Origin: Anaerococcus murdochii
Lineage (GTDB): Bacteria; Bacillota; Clostridia; Tissierellales; Peptoniphilaceae
Length of the DNA: 64,000 bases
Direction: 5' to 3'
Assembly (NCBI RefSeq): GCF_019957155.1
Contig: NZ_JAIPME010000002.1
Coordinates: 1,488,001 to 1,552,000 of the forward strand
Part shown: piece after piece, positions 8,717 through 16,293 of the stretch
How positions within the stretch are numbered: the first letter of the stretch is position 1
How the letters are laid out: the number at the start of each line of letters is the position of its first letter
Translations under genes and position numbers: made by a program
Notes under the pieces: model-generated
What the model was told of the DNA's origin: nothing
Databases searched by the model: none
What the model saw: the letters and a program-made list of their open reading frames with translations, nothing else

Positions 8717-9442
8717 ATGAAACACGCAAAAGAAATGTTACTTATAGGTCTAATAGTTTTTGGAGGAATTTTTCTAAAAGCATCTGGATCTATAGGACAA
8801 AAAGACTATGAAAATGAATTAAGAGATAAGAAGGCCAAGGTAGAAGAATATTTGGGCCAGGTTGATGGAGTAGAAAAAGAATTTGTAGAAAAATATCTAA
8901 ATCACGAGGATGAAGATCCAAGTGTGGTTGTTAGCGAAAATACAAACCTTGATACAGGCGAGTCATATAAATATATACAAGCTAGAGATTCAGAAATAAA
9001 TATTGATATTGGCGGCAGGCTTGATGGGGTAATCTTCTTTAGAAAAGGCAATGAAAGATGTTGGATAGATACAAATAAAAAGATTTATTATACAGATACT
9101 TTCGATTATAGCAAAAATCCTAAGGAAGACTCTATAATTTCTAGTAATGAAGAAATGATTTACGAAAAATTCTTAGATGGCTACGACAAAGAAGTCGAAA
9201 AACTAGAAAACGGCTACAAAGTAACTAGTCTTGATGATTTAAACAAGGGATCATATGATATCTATGATGAGGATATTAACTTAATTGAATCCTTCACAGA
9301 CAACAGCCAAGGTAGGTGGAAAGAAGTTATTGTTTCAAGATCCGCAGATGTTAATGAAACTTATGAGAAGCTCCTAGGCCTAAAAGACACCTATACAATG
9401 GTTGACGATTTAGGTCAAATAAAAAACAAAGGTAAGCAATGA
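8717..9442 (+). CDS. Unknown membrane-anchored extracytoplasmic protein of Bce-type operon
   Basis: A 241-residue protein with one N-terminal hydrophobic segment (about residues 7-24). No lipobox cysteine is present, so it is probably an uncleaved anchor with an acidic domain outside the membrane. The domain is rich in Asp, Glu and Lys, with alternating short strands (SEINIDIGGRLDGVIFF, CWIDTNKKIYYTD). I do not recognise a family. AAGGAGG gives a strong start, and the stop overlaps the ABC ATPase start (ATGA). Its place at the head of an ABC/two-component operon suggests an accessory or ligand-binding partner of the transporter; that is inference only. Confidence 0.6.
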   Translation: MKHAKEMLLIGLIVFGGIFLKASGSIGQKDYENELRDKKAKVEEYLGQVDGVEKEFVEKYLNHEDEDPSVVVSENTNLDTGESYKYIQARDSEINIDIGGRLDGVIFFRKGNERCWIDTNKKIYYTDTFDYSKNPKEDSIISSNEEMIYEKFLDGYDKEVEKLENGYKVTSLDDLNKGSYDIYDEDINLIESFTDNSQGRWKEVIVSRSADVNETYEKLLGLKDTYTMVDDLGQIKNKGKQ

Positions 9443-10185
9443 AATTTGAGAGAATTTTAAAAGTAGAAAATCTTGAAAAATATTATGGTAAGGAAGACAA
9501 AAGAGTCTTATCCCAGCTAAACTTTGACCTTCTTGAAGGCGAGTTTTTAGGCTTAATGGGCAAGTCCGGCTCGGGAAAGACTACTATCCTTAATTGTCTA
9601 GCAAGCATAGGGTCCTTTAATAAGGGCTCTATTTCCTATTTTGATAAGGATATTTCCCTTTTTAATAGGAGGGCGATTTCTTCTTATAGAAAAAATGTAA
9701 TTTCCTATATCTACCAAGATTTTAAACTAATTGATATTCTCACTGCCTATGAAAATATAATCTTGCCTTTAAATATTTCAAATAAACAAATAGATAAGGC
9801 AAGGGTCTTAGAAATTGCAAAGATTTTAGAAATTGAGGACATACTTGATTCTTATCCGGAAAGTCTTTCTGGCGGGGAAAAGCAAAGGGTAGCCATAGCT
9901 AGGGCTTTGATAAAAGAATCAAAGATTATCTTAGCAGACGAGCCAACAAGTTCTCTAGATAGTAAGCTTAGTGCAAATGTCCTAAGACTTTTAAAAACTT
10001 TTAATAAGGTCCACAAAAGATCAATAATAATGGCAAGTCACGACACAAGAGCAATTTCTTTTACAGATAGGGTTTTATTTTTAGATGACGGCAAGATTTA
10101 TAACGAGCTTAGACGTAAGGAAAATGAGTCTAGGGAAGAATTTCTAGAAAGAATTGAAAATGCAGATAGGAAGTTTTTAAGATGA
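9439..10185 (+). CDS. ABC transporter ATP-binding protein, BceA-like
   Basis: A 248-residue nucleotide-binding subunit of the MacB/BceA group. Walker A is GKSGSGKTT, the Q-loop YIYQDFKLI, the signature LSGGEKQRVAIARAL, Walker B IILADEPTSSLD and the switch histidine MASHD. It overlaps both neighbours by 4 bases (ATGA), so it is co-translated with the upstream unknown protein and the downstream permease. In the Bce family such ATPases power removal of cell-wall-targeting peptide antibiotics from their lipid II or UPP complexes and signal through a partner kinase. Confidence 0.9.
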   Translation: MKFERILKVENLEKYYGKEDKRVLSQLNFDLLEGEFLGLMGKSGSGKTTILNCLASIGSFNKGSISYFDKDISLFNRRAISSYRKNVISYIYQDFKLIDILTAYENIILPLNISNKQIDKARVLEIAKILEIEDILDSYPESLSGGEKQRVAIARALIKESKIILADEPTSSLDSKLSANVLRLLKTFNKVHKRSIIMASHDTRAISFTDRVLFLDDGKIYNELRRKENESREEFLERIENADRKFLR

Positions 10186-12080
10186 AAAGAAATGAATCTA
10201 GCAAAAAACTTTATCTTTTAATCTTAATAATATCTTCCATCACATCCTACATAATTTTATCCATCGATAAGTCTGAAGTTTTTTCCTATATCTACGAGGA
10301 AAATAGGTATTATCTCCTTGATACGGTCAGGCTAATTTACCTAGTTTCCCTAATTTTTATTTTTATTTTGATTTATTATGCAAGTTTTTACATGATAAGC
10401 GAGAGGAAAAATGACATCGGGCTTTTGATGGCAGAAGGGCTAGGACAAAAGAAATTATTTATCTTACTTTTTAAAGACTCCCTAAAAGACCTTTTGAGGG
10501 CAAATATTTTGGGCCTATCCATATCTATTTTCATCAATGAATTTATAAACCTTTTGACTGTAAAGGTCCTAAGTCTGGGTCTGACTTTCCATAATTTTAG
10601 CGTATCATTTAAGGCCATTATTTTGACCCTGGCTATAAGTTTGTTTTTAAACAGCCTATCAATTTACACTATTGTTAGAGATTTTTATAAGAAAAATCCT
10701 GATGAAATTTTTAGGGGAGAAATAAGGTCAAGGTCAGATTCTTTTTTATTTTTGGCACTAGTTTTGTTTTTACTAGGAACAATTTTAAATTATGATTATT
10801 TTTGGGAAGATTTACTGGTCTTACTAAGTCTTATAAGTATATTTTTGCTTATACTTTTTTTTATATTATCAAAAATTCTCCAAAAGACCAGCGGGAAGAA
10901 TTTGATTGTAAGGAAAAGTTTGAGCCTAACTTTTAAGAAAGACAAGGCTTCCTTGCTTTTTACAAGCTTTATGCTTATTTTAGGGACCCTTATCCTGGCT
11001 TACACAATCTTAACAAGTATAGCGTCCAGAAATGCCTTAGAAAGGCCAGCTGACTTTACCCTTTATGATTCTAAGGAAAAGATAGATATCCTATCGAAAG
11101 ACCAAGATATGGCTCAAATGATAGGGGAAATTTATCCGGTTTTTGGTTATGAGTATTGGGATATTGATTCAGATGAACTTAATAATCTGGTTAAGGCAAA
11201 TATCAGCCTTGATAGACAAAGTAGGAATGAATTTTATTTTGAGCCCGGGTTTTTATTAAGAGAGTCTTCTTTTGAAAATATTTATAAGATAGAAGCTGAC
11301 TTAGGAGATAATGAAGCTATTGTTCTTGCAAAAACAGAAAATGAAAAATATGCCCTTGAAGAGACACTAGCTAAGAAAGACTCATCTCTTATAATAGGGG
11401 GCAAAAATTATAGGCTAAGAAATATTGTAAAATCAAATAAGATTTTTTCTAACGATGTAATTGGCCTAGCCAGTATGGTTGTTGTTAATGATAAGGTTTA
11501 TGACTCTTTGATTTCTAAAAAAGAACCCTTTGCCTATAATATAAATCTTTCAAAAGACTTTGTAAACTCCTTTGGTTTTTCCAAAGGATCTGATATGCTA
11601 AGACAGGCTTTCATCGACGGGGGCTATAAGTATGAATCCTACATCTGGCAGGCGAAAAATGCTATTTCTCAAATTACAGAAAATCTCTACACTTATTTTT
11701 ATTTGAGTTTTATTTTTATTCTGGCAGGGCTTAGCTTTTTTACAATTAGGATCTTTATCCTCTTTGAAAAATCCAAGGAAAAATTAAGAATCCTAAGCTT
11801 GATGGGTCAGGATATGGATGAAATAAGGGCTATAATCAAAAAGGAATACACAACGCTTTTTCTCACTGTAGGTCTTGTTTCACTTATTGTGTCAATATTT
11901 TTATTTACCAAAATACCATATACAATGAATATATTTTTCAAACTAAAACTTAGCAAAATAATTGGAAGCTTAGCCTTAATCAGCCTAGCACTTTTGATTT
12001 TAATGGGCCTATTTTTGAGGTTTATCCTAAGAATGAGCTATGAAAGGATACTTAATTATGAAGAAGATTTTAATAATTGA
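10182..12080 (+). CDS. ABC transporter permease, FtsX-domain BceB-like
   Basis: A 632-residue integral membrane protein with the BceB layout: one N-terminal membrane segment, a first FtsX block (about residues 50-160), further segments to about 280, an extracytoplasmic domain of about 200 residues (roughly 290-500) and a last three-segment FtsX block (LRILSLMGQDMDEIRAIIKKE loop). BceB proteins are about 640 residues with a large outer domain that binds or senses the peptide. Downstream genes encode a response regulator and a kinase with almost no sensor domain, the usual partners of this permease type. It is coupled to the ATPase gene by ATGA and overlaps the regulator start by 23 bases. Confidence 0.82.
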   Translation: MKRNESSKKLYLLILIISSITSYIILSIDKSEVFSYIYEENRYYLLDTVRLIYLVSLIFIFILIYYASFYMISERKNDIGLLMAEGLGQKKLFILLFKDSLKDLLRANILGLSISIFINEFINLLTVKVLSLGLTFHNFSVSFKAIILTLAISLFLNSLSIYTIVRDFYKKNPDEIFRGEIRSRSDSFLFLALVLFLLGTILNYDYFWEDLLVLLSLISIFLLILFFILSKILQKTSGKNLIVRKSLSLTFKKDKASLLFTSFMLILGTLILAYTILTSIASRNALERPADFTLYDSKEKIDILSKDQDMAQMIGEIYPVFGYEYWDIDSDELNNLVKANISLDRQSRNEFYFEPGFLLRESSFENIYKIEADLGDNEAIVLAKTENEKYALEETLAKKDSSLIIGGKNYRLRNIVKSNKIFSNDVIGLASMVVVNDKVYDSLISKKEPFAYNINLSKDFVNSFGFSKGSDMLRQAFIDGGYKYESYIWQAKNAISQITENLYTYFYLSFIFILAGLSFFTIRIFILFEKSKEKLRILSLMGQDMDEIRAIIKKEYTTLFLTVGLVSLIVSIFLFTKIPYTMNIFFKLKLSKIIGSLALISLALLILMGLFLRFILRMSYERILNYEEDFNN

Positions 12081-12726
12081 AGATGATAGAAACCTCCTAA
12101 ATGAACTAAGGGAATTTCTTGAAAATATGGGATATGAAGTGGCAAGCGTGGATAATTTTCTAAAGGCAAATGATCTTGCCCTTAAAATGAGGCCTGACCT
12201 TGTGATTTTGGATATAAATCTTCCTGGGATTTCTGGTTTTGATATTTGTAGGGAAATAAAAGAAAAATCAAATATTCCTGTTTTGATGCTCACATCTAGG
12301 GTTGGGATTGAAGATGAAATAAAGGGTCTTGAAATAGGGGCTGATGAATATCTAGCCAAGCCAGTTGATACCAGGAGATTGATTTTGAGGATGGAAAAAC
12401 TCCTAGATCTATTTGATCATTTCCAAGATATTATAAGTGTAGGTGACTTAAGCCTTGAATTATCAACATGTAAATTATCCTACAAGGAAGCCTACCTAAT
12501 TTTGCCACAAACAGAGTCCGATATTATAAAAAAACTAATGGAATCCTATCCAGAGATTGTGACAAAGGATGACCTCTTAAAAGCAGTTTGGTCTACAATT
12601 TACATTGACGAAAATATCCTGCAAGTAAATATAACAAGGCTACGTAAAAAACTTAAAAATCTGGGCCCTTATAATATTTATAACAAGAGAGGCCAGGGCT
12701 ACGGTCTAGGAGAGATAGATGAATAG
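12058..12726 (+). CDS. OmpR-family response regulator, BceR-like
   Basis: A 222-residue two-component regulator: a receiver domain with the acidic pair D9-D10, phospho-acceptor D52 (VILDINLPG), the switch Thr in LMLTSR and the Lys in LAKPVD, followed by a C-terminal winged-helix DNA-binding domain (TRLRKKL, NKRGQGYGL). I chose the ATG at 12058, with AAAGGA about 10 bases upstream. An upstream in-frame ATG at 12040 lies inside the permease gene and has no ribosome binding site. It pairs with the kinase gene that overlaps its stop and probably controls this operon or the adjacent transporter. Confidence 0.88.
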   Translation: MKKILIIEDDRNLLNELREFLENMGYEVASVDNFLKANDLALKMRPDLVILDINLPGISGFDICREIKEKSNIPVLMLTSRVGIEDEIKGLEIGADEYLAKPVDTRRLILRMEKLLDLFDHFQDIISVGDLSLELSTCKLSYKEAYLILPQTESDIIKKLMESYPEIVTKDDLLKAVWSTIYIDENILQVNITRLRKKLKNLGPYNIYNKRGQGYGLGEIDE

Positions 12727-13687
12727 CACATTAAAAGATGGACTTCTTTGGATAATAGCCTTTCTTGCCTTGGATGCTTTATTTATTTTTTTAATTTACC
12801 TAATAAGTCCAGGCCTAATAAGAAATTTCATAATATTTATCCTCTTATTTACAATTTTGGCCCTTGCCTTTATTCTTAGGTCAATAAAAAGGAAAAATGA
12901 TAAGAAAAAGGCCTTACTAGAGGAATTTTTGCTAAATAATTCCTTTATGGCCAAGGATTTGCTTGTAGCAGAATTTGGCCATGATTATGGTCAAATCTTT
13001 GGTGACTTTCAAAGGGCTATAAAGATTAAGGATAAGAGGCTCGAAGAATCAAGGGCTAAGCTAATATCCTATAGGGATTTTATAGAAATGTGGGCCCACG
13101 AAATAAAAACTCCCCTTGCTTTTGCAAATTTATTTCTTGAAAACCACAAAAATGATTTTGACAGGGAAATCCTTGATAAGTTAAGCCTTGCCAACACAAA
13201 TATAGAAAATTATATCAACCAAATCCTTTACTACGCAAGAGTAGATGCAAACAAAAAAGACTACAAGATGGAAGATGTCCTCCTTAGAGAATGCCTGGAT
13301 GAAGCCATCAAGGCCTATTATCCATTGATTGCAGAAGAGGGGATTATTATAAAGGAAGAAGTAGGAGAAGCCAAAGTTTTCACTGACAAAAATACCCTGG
13401 TATTTATCATTTCCCAGATTATTTCAAATGCCATTAAATACTGTGATGGAGTTATAAATATCACCAATAAGGGTAAAAATCTTTATATAGGAAATAACGG
13501 ACCAAAGGTTGCCGACCAAGACCTAGCCTTTATCTTTGAAAAGGCCTTCACAGGCGAAGTTGACAAGATTCATAAATCAACAGGCATGGGTCTTTATCTG
13601 GCAAAACTTTATGCAAAAGACCTTGCCATAGATATAGAGGTTGCTGAAAATAGGAATGGTAACTTTGTAATAGGCCTAAAACTTTAA
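12719..13687 (+). CDS. Intramembrane-sensing histidine kinase, BceS-like
   Basis: A 322-residue sensor kinase. Two closely spaced membrane segments (about residues 9-31 and 35-54) leave almost no extracellular loop, the hallmark of intramembrane-sensing kinases that read out a BceAB-type transporter rather than a free ligand. The phospho-acceptor is H127 in WAHEIKTPL. The HATPase part shows the N box (SQIISNAIKYC) and a GMGLYLAKLYA G-box. It overlaps the regulator by 8 bases. Together with the upstream ATPase and permease it forms a peptide-antibiotic sensing and resistance module. Confidence 0.87.
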   Translation: MNSTLKDGLLWIIAFLALDALFIFLIYLISPGLIRNFIIFILLFTILALAFILRSIKRKNDKKKALLEEFLLNNSFMAKDLLVAEFGHDYGQIFGDFQRAIKIKDKRLEESRAKLISYRDFIEMWAHEIKTPLAFANLFLENHKNDFDREILDKLSLANTNIENYINQILYYARVDANKKDYKMEDVLLRECLDEAIKAYYPLIAEEGIIIKEEVGEAKVFTDKNTLVFIISQIISNAIKYCDGVINITNKGKNLYIGNNGPKVADQDLAFIFEKAFTGEVDKIHKSTGMGLYLAKLYAKDLAIDIEVAENRNGNFVIGLKL

Positions 13688-13696
13688 GGAGAATCT

Positions 13697-14128
13697 ATGA
13701 TTTTAAAACCCGAAAAGCTTGTATTTAGCCTACACGATTCGAAAATTTTCTATATAAATAGAAGGGAAAGGAACCTTGAAATAAGCTTATCAAGTATGGT
13801 TATTTTTGAAAATGGCAAGACTTTTGCTATCAATAATCCTAAAATCATCTGCCATGACCTTATAGATATAGAAGCTAATATGGATTATCCTGTGAGAATA
13901 CTTGCTTTTGAAAAAAATCCTATAAATTTAAGTCTAGATGAATTTAAGGACTACACCTTTGATATTATTGAAGAAGCCTACGGCCAAGGCCTCATTCACT
14001 TTTATGGGATAGGTAATACTTATAAAGATGGGAAACCATCCACCTATGATATGTCAATTGATATTTTCTATAGGGGAGAATTAGAGGCTATTTGGGATAG
14101 GAAAGACCAGGTTGAAATTAAGGGATAG
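13697..14128 (+). CDS. Hypothetical protein downstream of Bce-type kinase
   Basis: A 143-residue soluble protein with no signal peptide or membrane segment, rich in beta-strand-type sequence (KIFYINRRERNLEISLSSMVIF, STYDMSIDIFYRGELEAIWD). I do not recognise a family. An AAGGAG ribosome binding site precedes the ATG, 9 bases after the kinase stop. The next gene starts 2 bases after its stop, so it may be a small partner (for example an immunity or regulatory protein) of the HEPN/nuclease-like protein. That pairing is only an inference from spacing. Confidence 0.55.
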   Translation: MILKPEKLVFSLHDSKIFYINRRERNLEISLSSMVIFENGKTFAINNPKIICHDLIDIEANMDYPVRILAFEKNPINLSLDEFKDYTFDIIEEAYGQGLIHFYGIGNTYKDGKPSTYDMSIDIFYRGELEAIWDRKDQVEIKG

Positions 14129-14129
14129 T

Positions 14130-15041
14130 ATGGAATTAAGTAAGAAGTTTGAGCTTCAAAAGTGTAAAAACAAAATAAAATACCAGATAAAGCATGAAGA
14201 TGTGCCTATTAAGCTTGATCCAAACCTTGATGAAGCCATTAAATACCTCTTGTGGTATGTGCCCAATATAAATTCTGAGCAGGCCAAAAAAGAAGACCTT
14301 CTTACCAACATGGAATACGACGACTACGTATTTGTGGAATTGATGGCTGCCATGAAGCTTAGGGATGAGGATGTACTTTTTACCGAGGCAATAAAAAAGT
14401 CAATCGTGGATGATTTTAGGGGTGGAATTTGCCCAAATGATCAAAAAATCGTTATGACTTTAGCGGACGGTGAGACTAAGACAATGAGCCTTTTAAGACA
14501 CGTAAGAAATGCCATAGCCCATGGGAATTTCAATGTGGTTGAAGGTTTGCTTGTTGGTTTTGATATCAAAAGGCAGGCTGACGATAAGATTCAATATAAG
14601 GGAATATTTAAAATTTATCCTGAGGGACTTTTAAGAGCCCTAAGGAAAATCCACTTTGACCTATCAAGCCAGGAATTTATTTCAGAAGCCTTCAGAAGAG
14701 CTGGTTATAGGGTAGAGCCTTACCAAGAACAATACCAAAGAAGTCACCGTTTTGACCTCTACGCCAAAAAGAATGACAGGCGTTTTGCCCTAGAAATAAG
14801 AAATTACGAGTATGGTCACAAGGTGTCAAAGAAAGAAATTTCTAAAATGATAAAAGACTTTAGGGGCGGGGCTGATGATTTAATTCCAGTTTTAATTATA
14901 AATTCTAATTATCTTACAGATGCGGCTAGAAATAAGCTCTTGAGGGAAAAAGTTATAATACTAGATATAAAAAATATTAAGAAGATGCACAAGGGCAGGG
15001 ACATGGTATCAGAAATCCTTAGAGATAATTTAGTTTTCTAA
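14130..15041 (+). CDS. Probable HEPN plus PD-(D/E)XK (Mrr-like) nuclease fusion
   Basis: A 303-residue soluble protein. Residues ~30-180 are helical and contain RNAIAH (R126 to H131), the RX4H signature of HEPN ribonuclease-type domains. Residues ~181-290 look like a restriction-endonuclease fold of the Mrr type: E186 in a helix (FISEAFRRAGYRVE), D209 in RFDLYA and E222-x-R224 in FALEIRNY, the D...ExK pattern with Arg in place of Lys. Such fusions are common in toxin, abortive-infection and RNA/DNA-targeting defence proteins. I chose the ATG at 14130 with AAGGGA just upstream; a TTG six codons earlier is possible. It closely follows a small unknown gene. The family assignment rests on motifs only. 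Confidence 0.5.
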   Translation: MELSKKFELQKCKNKIKYQIKHEDVPIKLDPNLDEAIKYLLWYVPNINSEQAKKEDLLTNMEYDDYVFVELMAAMKLRDEDVLFTEAIKKSIVDDFRGGICPNDQKIVMTLADGETKTMSLLRHVRNAIAHGNFNVVEGLLVGFDIKRQADDKIQYKGIFKIYPEGLLRALRKIHFDLSSQEFISEAFRRAGYRVEPYQEQYQRSHRFDLYAKKNDRRFALEIRNYEYGHKVSKKEISKMIKDFRGGADDLIPVLIINSNYLTDAARNKLLREKVIILDIKNIKKMHKGRDMVSEILRDNLVF

Positions 15042-15069
15042 TAAGAAATTAAAGAAAATTGACAAAAAC

Positions 15070-15097
15070 TTTAAATTTTTTTAAGGTCTGGTATAAT
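15070..15097 (+). promoter_or_regulatory. Extended -10 promoter upstream of stress-type membrane protein
   Basis: TG at 15089-15090, then G and TATAAT at 15092-15097 (TGGTATAAT), with TTTAAA at 15070-15075, 16 bases upstream, as a weak -35. Transcription would start near 15104. Confidence 0.65.
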
Positions 15098-15102
15098 GAA
15101 CC

Positions 15103-15127
15103 TACATCGCAAGTTTGTAACGATGTA
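15103..15127 (+). other. 5'-terminal mRNA stem-loop
   Basis: TACATCG (15103-15109) pairs perfectly with CGATGTA (15121-15127) across an 11-base loop. The predicted transcript start is at its foot, and AGGAGG begins 4 bases after it. It may protect the 5' end of the mRNA. Confidence 0.45.
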
Positions 15128-15140
15128 TTTAGGAGGAATT

Positions 15141-16253
15141 ATGACAGACATAAACAATCAAAATCAAGGCGAAAATCTAAGAAAAAATCGTCAAGAAAGA
15201 AGAAGAGATATTGCCATCGAAAGAGAAGGCAAATTAGAAGCAGGTAGAAACCTTTCATGGGGATCTATCATAGCAGGAGCAGTTTCAGGTGCGGCAGTAT
15301 TTACTGTACTAAGTCTTTTGACAGCAGCCCTAGGCTTTGGAATTTTTTCTGCAACATCAGCTAATCCATTTGCAGGAATCGGATTTTTCACTGGCCTTTG
15401 GACAGCAATTACACTTATAGTTTCATTTTGCGTAGGTGGTTTTGTAGCAGGTTATGCGGCAAGATCTACAGGTCTACTACATGGTGCAATTACTTGGGCA
15501 GTAACAGTTTTACTACTTTTTACCCTTGTATTTAACGCAGTAGCAACCACACTTGGTATTGCAGGTCAAGCAGCAGGAGCTGTTGCAGGAACAGCGGCAA
15601 ATGTAGCTGGAAGCGCCCTAAGTGGTGCAGGAGATGCAGCAAGCTCAGCTATTGGAGCAGCAGTTGATAAGGTTGGCGAAGGACTTGGTGATGTAGATAC
15701 AGAAGAACTTCAAGGAAACCTTGAAAAATACCTAGCTGACACAGATGTTAAGGAACTTCAACCTGACTATCTTGAAGGCCAAGTAAAGGAAAGTAAGGAT
15801 GAAATTGCTGCAACAGTTAAGGCAATTGCCCTTAATCCAGAAAATGCTGGATCAGAAATTGATAAGCTAACAAAATCACTTTCTAAGAAAGCTGAGACAA
15901 TTGCAAATGCAGCAGATGAAGATGCTATAGCAAGTGCCGTAGCAGAAAATTCACAACTAAGCGAAGCAGAAGCTAAAGAAATAGGCAAGAACATCTATGA
16001 TGAACTTGATAAGGCATCTGTTGAAACAAGCAAGGCAATCAATCAGGCAAGTGATAAGATTAATGAACTTGCTAAAGAAGCAAAACTTACAGCAGACGAG
16101 ACAGTAGAAAAAGCTAAAAAAGGTGCTGACAAGGCATCAAACGCAGTTTCTATTGGTTCAGTTCTAACCTTCCTAGGCCTAATCGCAGCTCTAGCAATAT
16201 CAGCAATAGCTGGTAGAAAAGGTGAAGAATTTGCCGTAAAAAACTTTAGATAA
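15141..16253 (+). CDS. YrzE-like membrane protein with helical C-terminal region
   Basis: A 370-residue protein. A charged N terminus is followed by three or four membrane segments (about residues 38-150: WGSIIAGAVSGAAVF, GFFTGLWTAITLIVSF, GAITWAVTVLLLF), an Ala/Gly-rich stretch, a long acidic amphipathic helical region (about 185-340) and a final membrane segment (SVLTFLGLIAALAISAIAG). The N-terminal part resembles small YrzE/TIGR04086-type membrane proteins; the helical part resembles hydrophilin or apolipoprotein-like stress proteins. The ATG at 15141 has AGGAGG 4 bases upstream; open frame further upstream is untranslated leader. The strong promoter and alanine-rich make-up suggest an abundant envelope protein. 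Function unknown. Confidence 0.6.
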   Translation: MTDINNQNQGENLRKNRQERRRDIAIEREGKLEAGRNLSWGSIIAGAVSGAAVFTVLSLLTAALGFGIFSATSANPFAGIGFFTGLWTAITLIVSFCVGGFVAGYAARSTGLLHGAITWAVTVLLLFTLVFNAVATTLGIAGQAAGAVAGTAANVAGSALSGAGDAASSAIGAAVDKVGEGLGDVDTEELQGNLEKYLADTDVKELQPDYLEGQVKESKDEIAATVKAIALNPENAGSEIDKLTKSLSKKAETIANAADEDAIASAVAENSQLSEAEAKEIGKNIYDELDKASVETSKAINQASDKINELAKEAKLTADETVEKAKKGADKASNAVSIGSVLTFLGLIAALAISAIAGRKGEEFAVKNFR

Positions 16254-16259
16254 GCATAA

Positions 16260-16288
16260 AAATAGACCCTCTTGGGTCTATTTCTTTG
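16260..16288. terminator. Bidirectional rho-independent terminator
   Basis: AAATAGACCC, TCTT loop, GGGTCTATTT, flanked by T-rich sequence on one side and A-rich on the other. It lies between convergent genes and can serve both. Confidence 0.88.
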
Positions 16289-16293
16289 TCCAT

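Noticed and set aside
15059..15064. TTGACA as the -35 of the promoter before the stress-type membrane protein
   Set aside because: It is 27 bases from the TATAAT, too far for sigma factor spacing. The extended -10 explains the promoter better.
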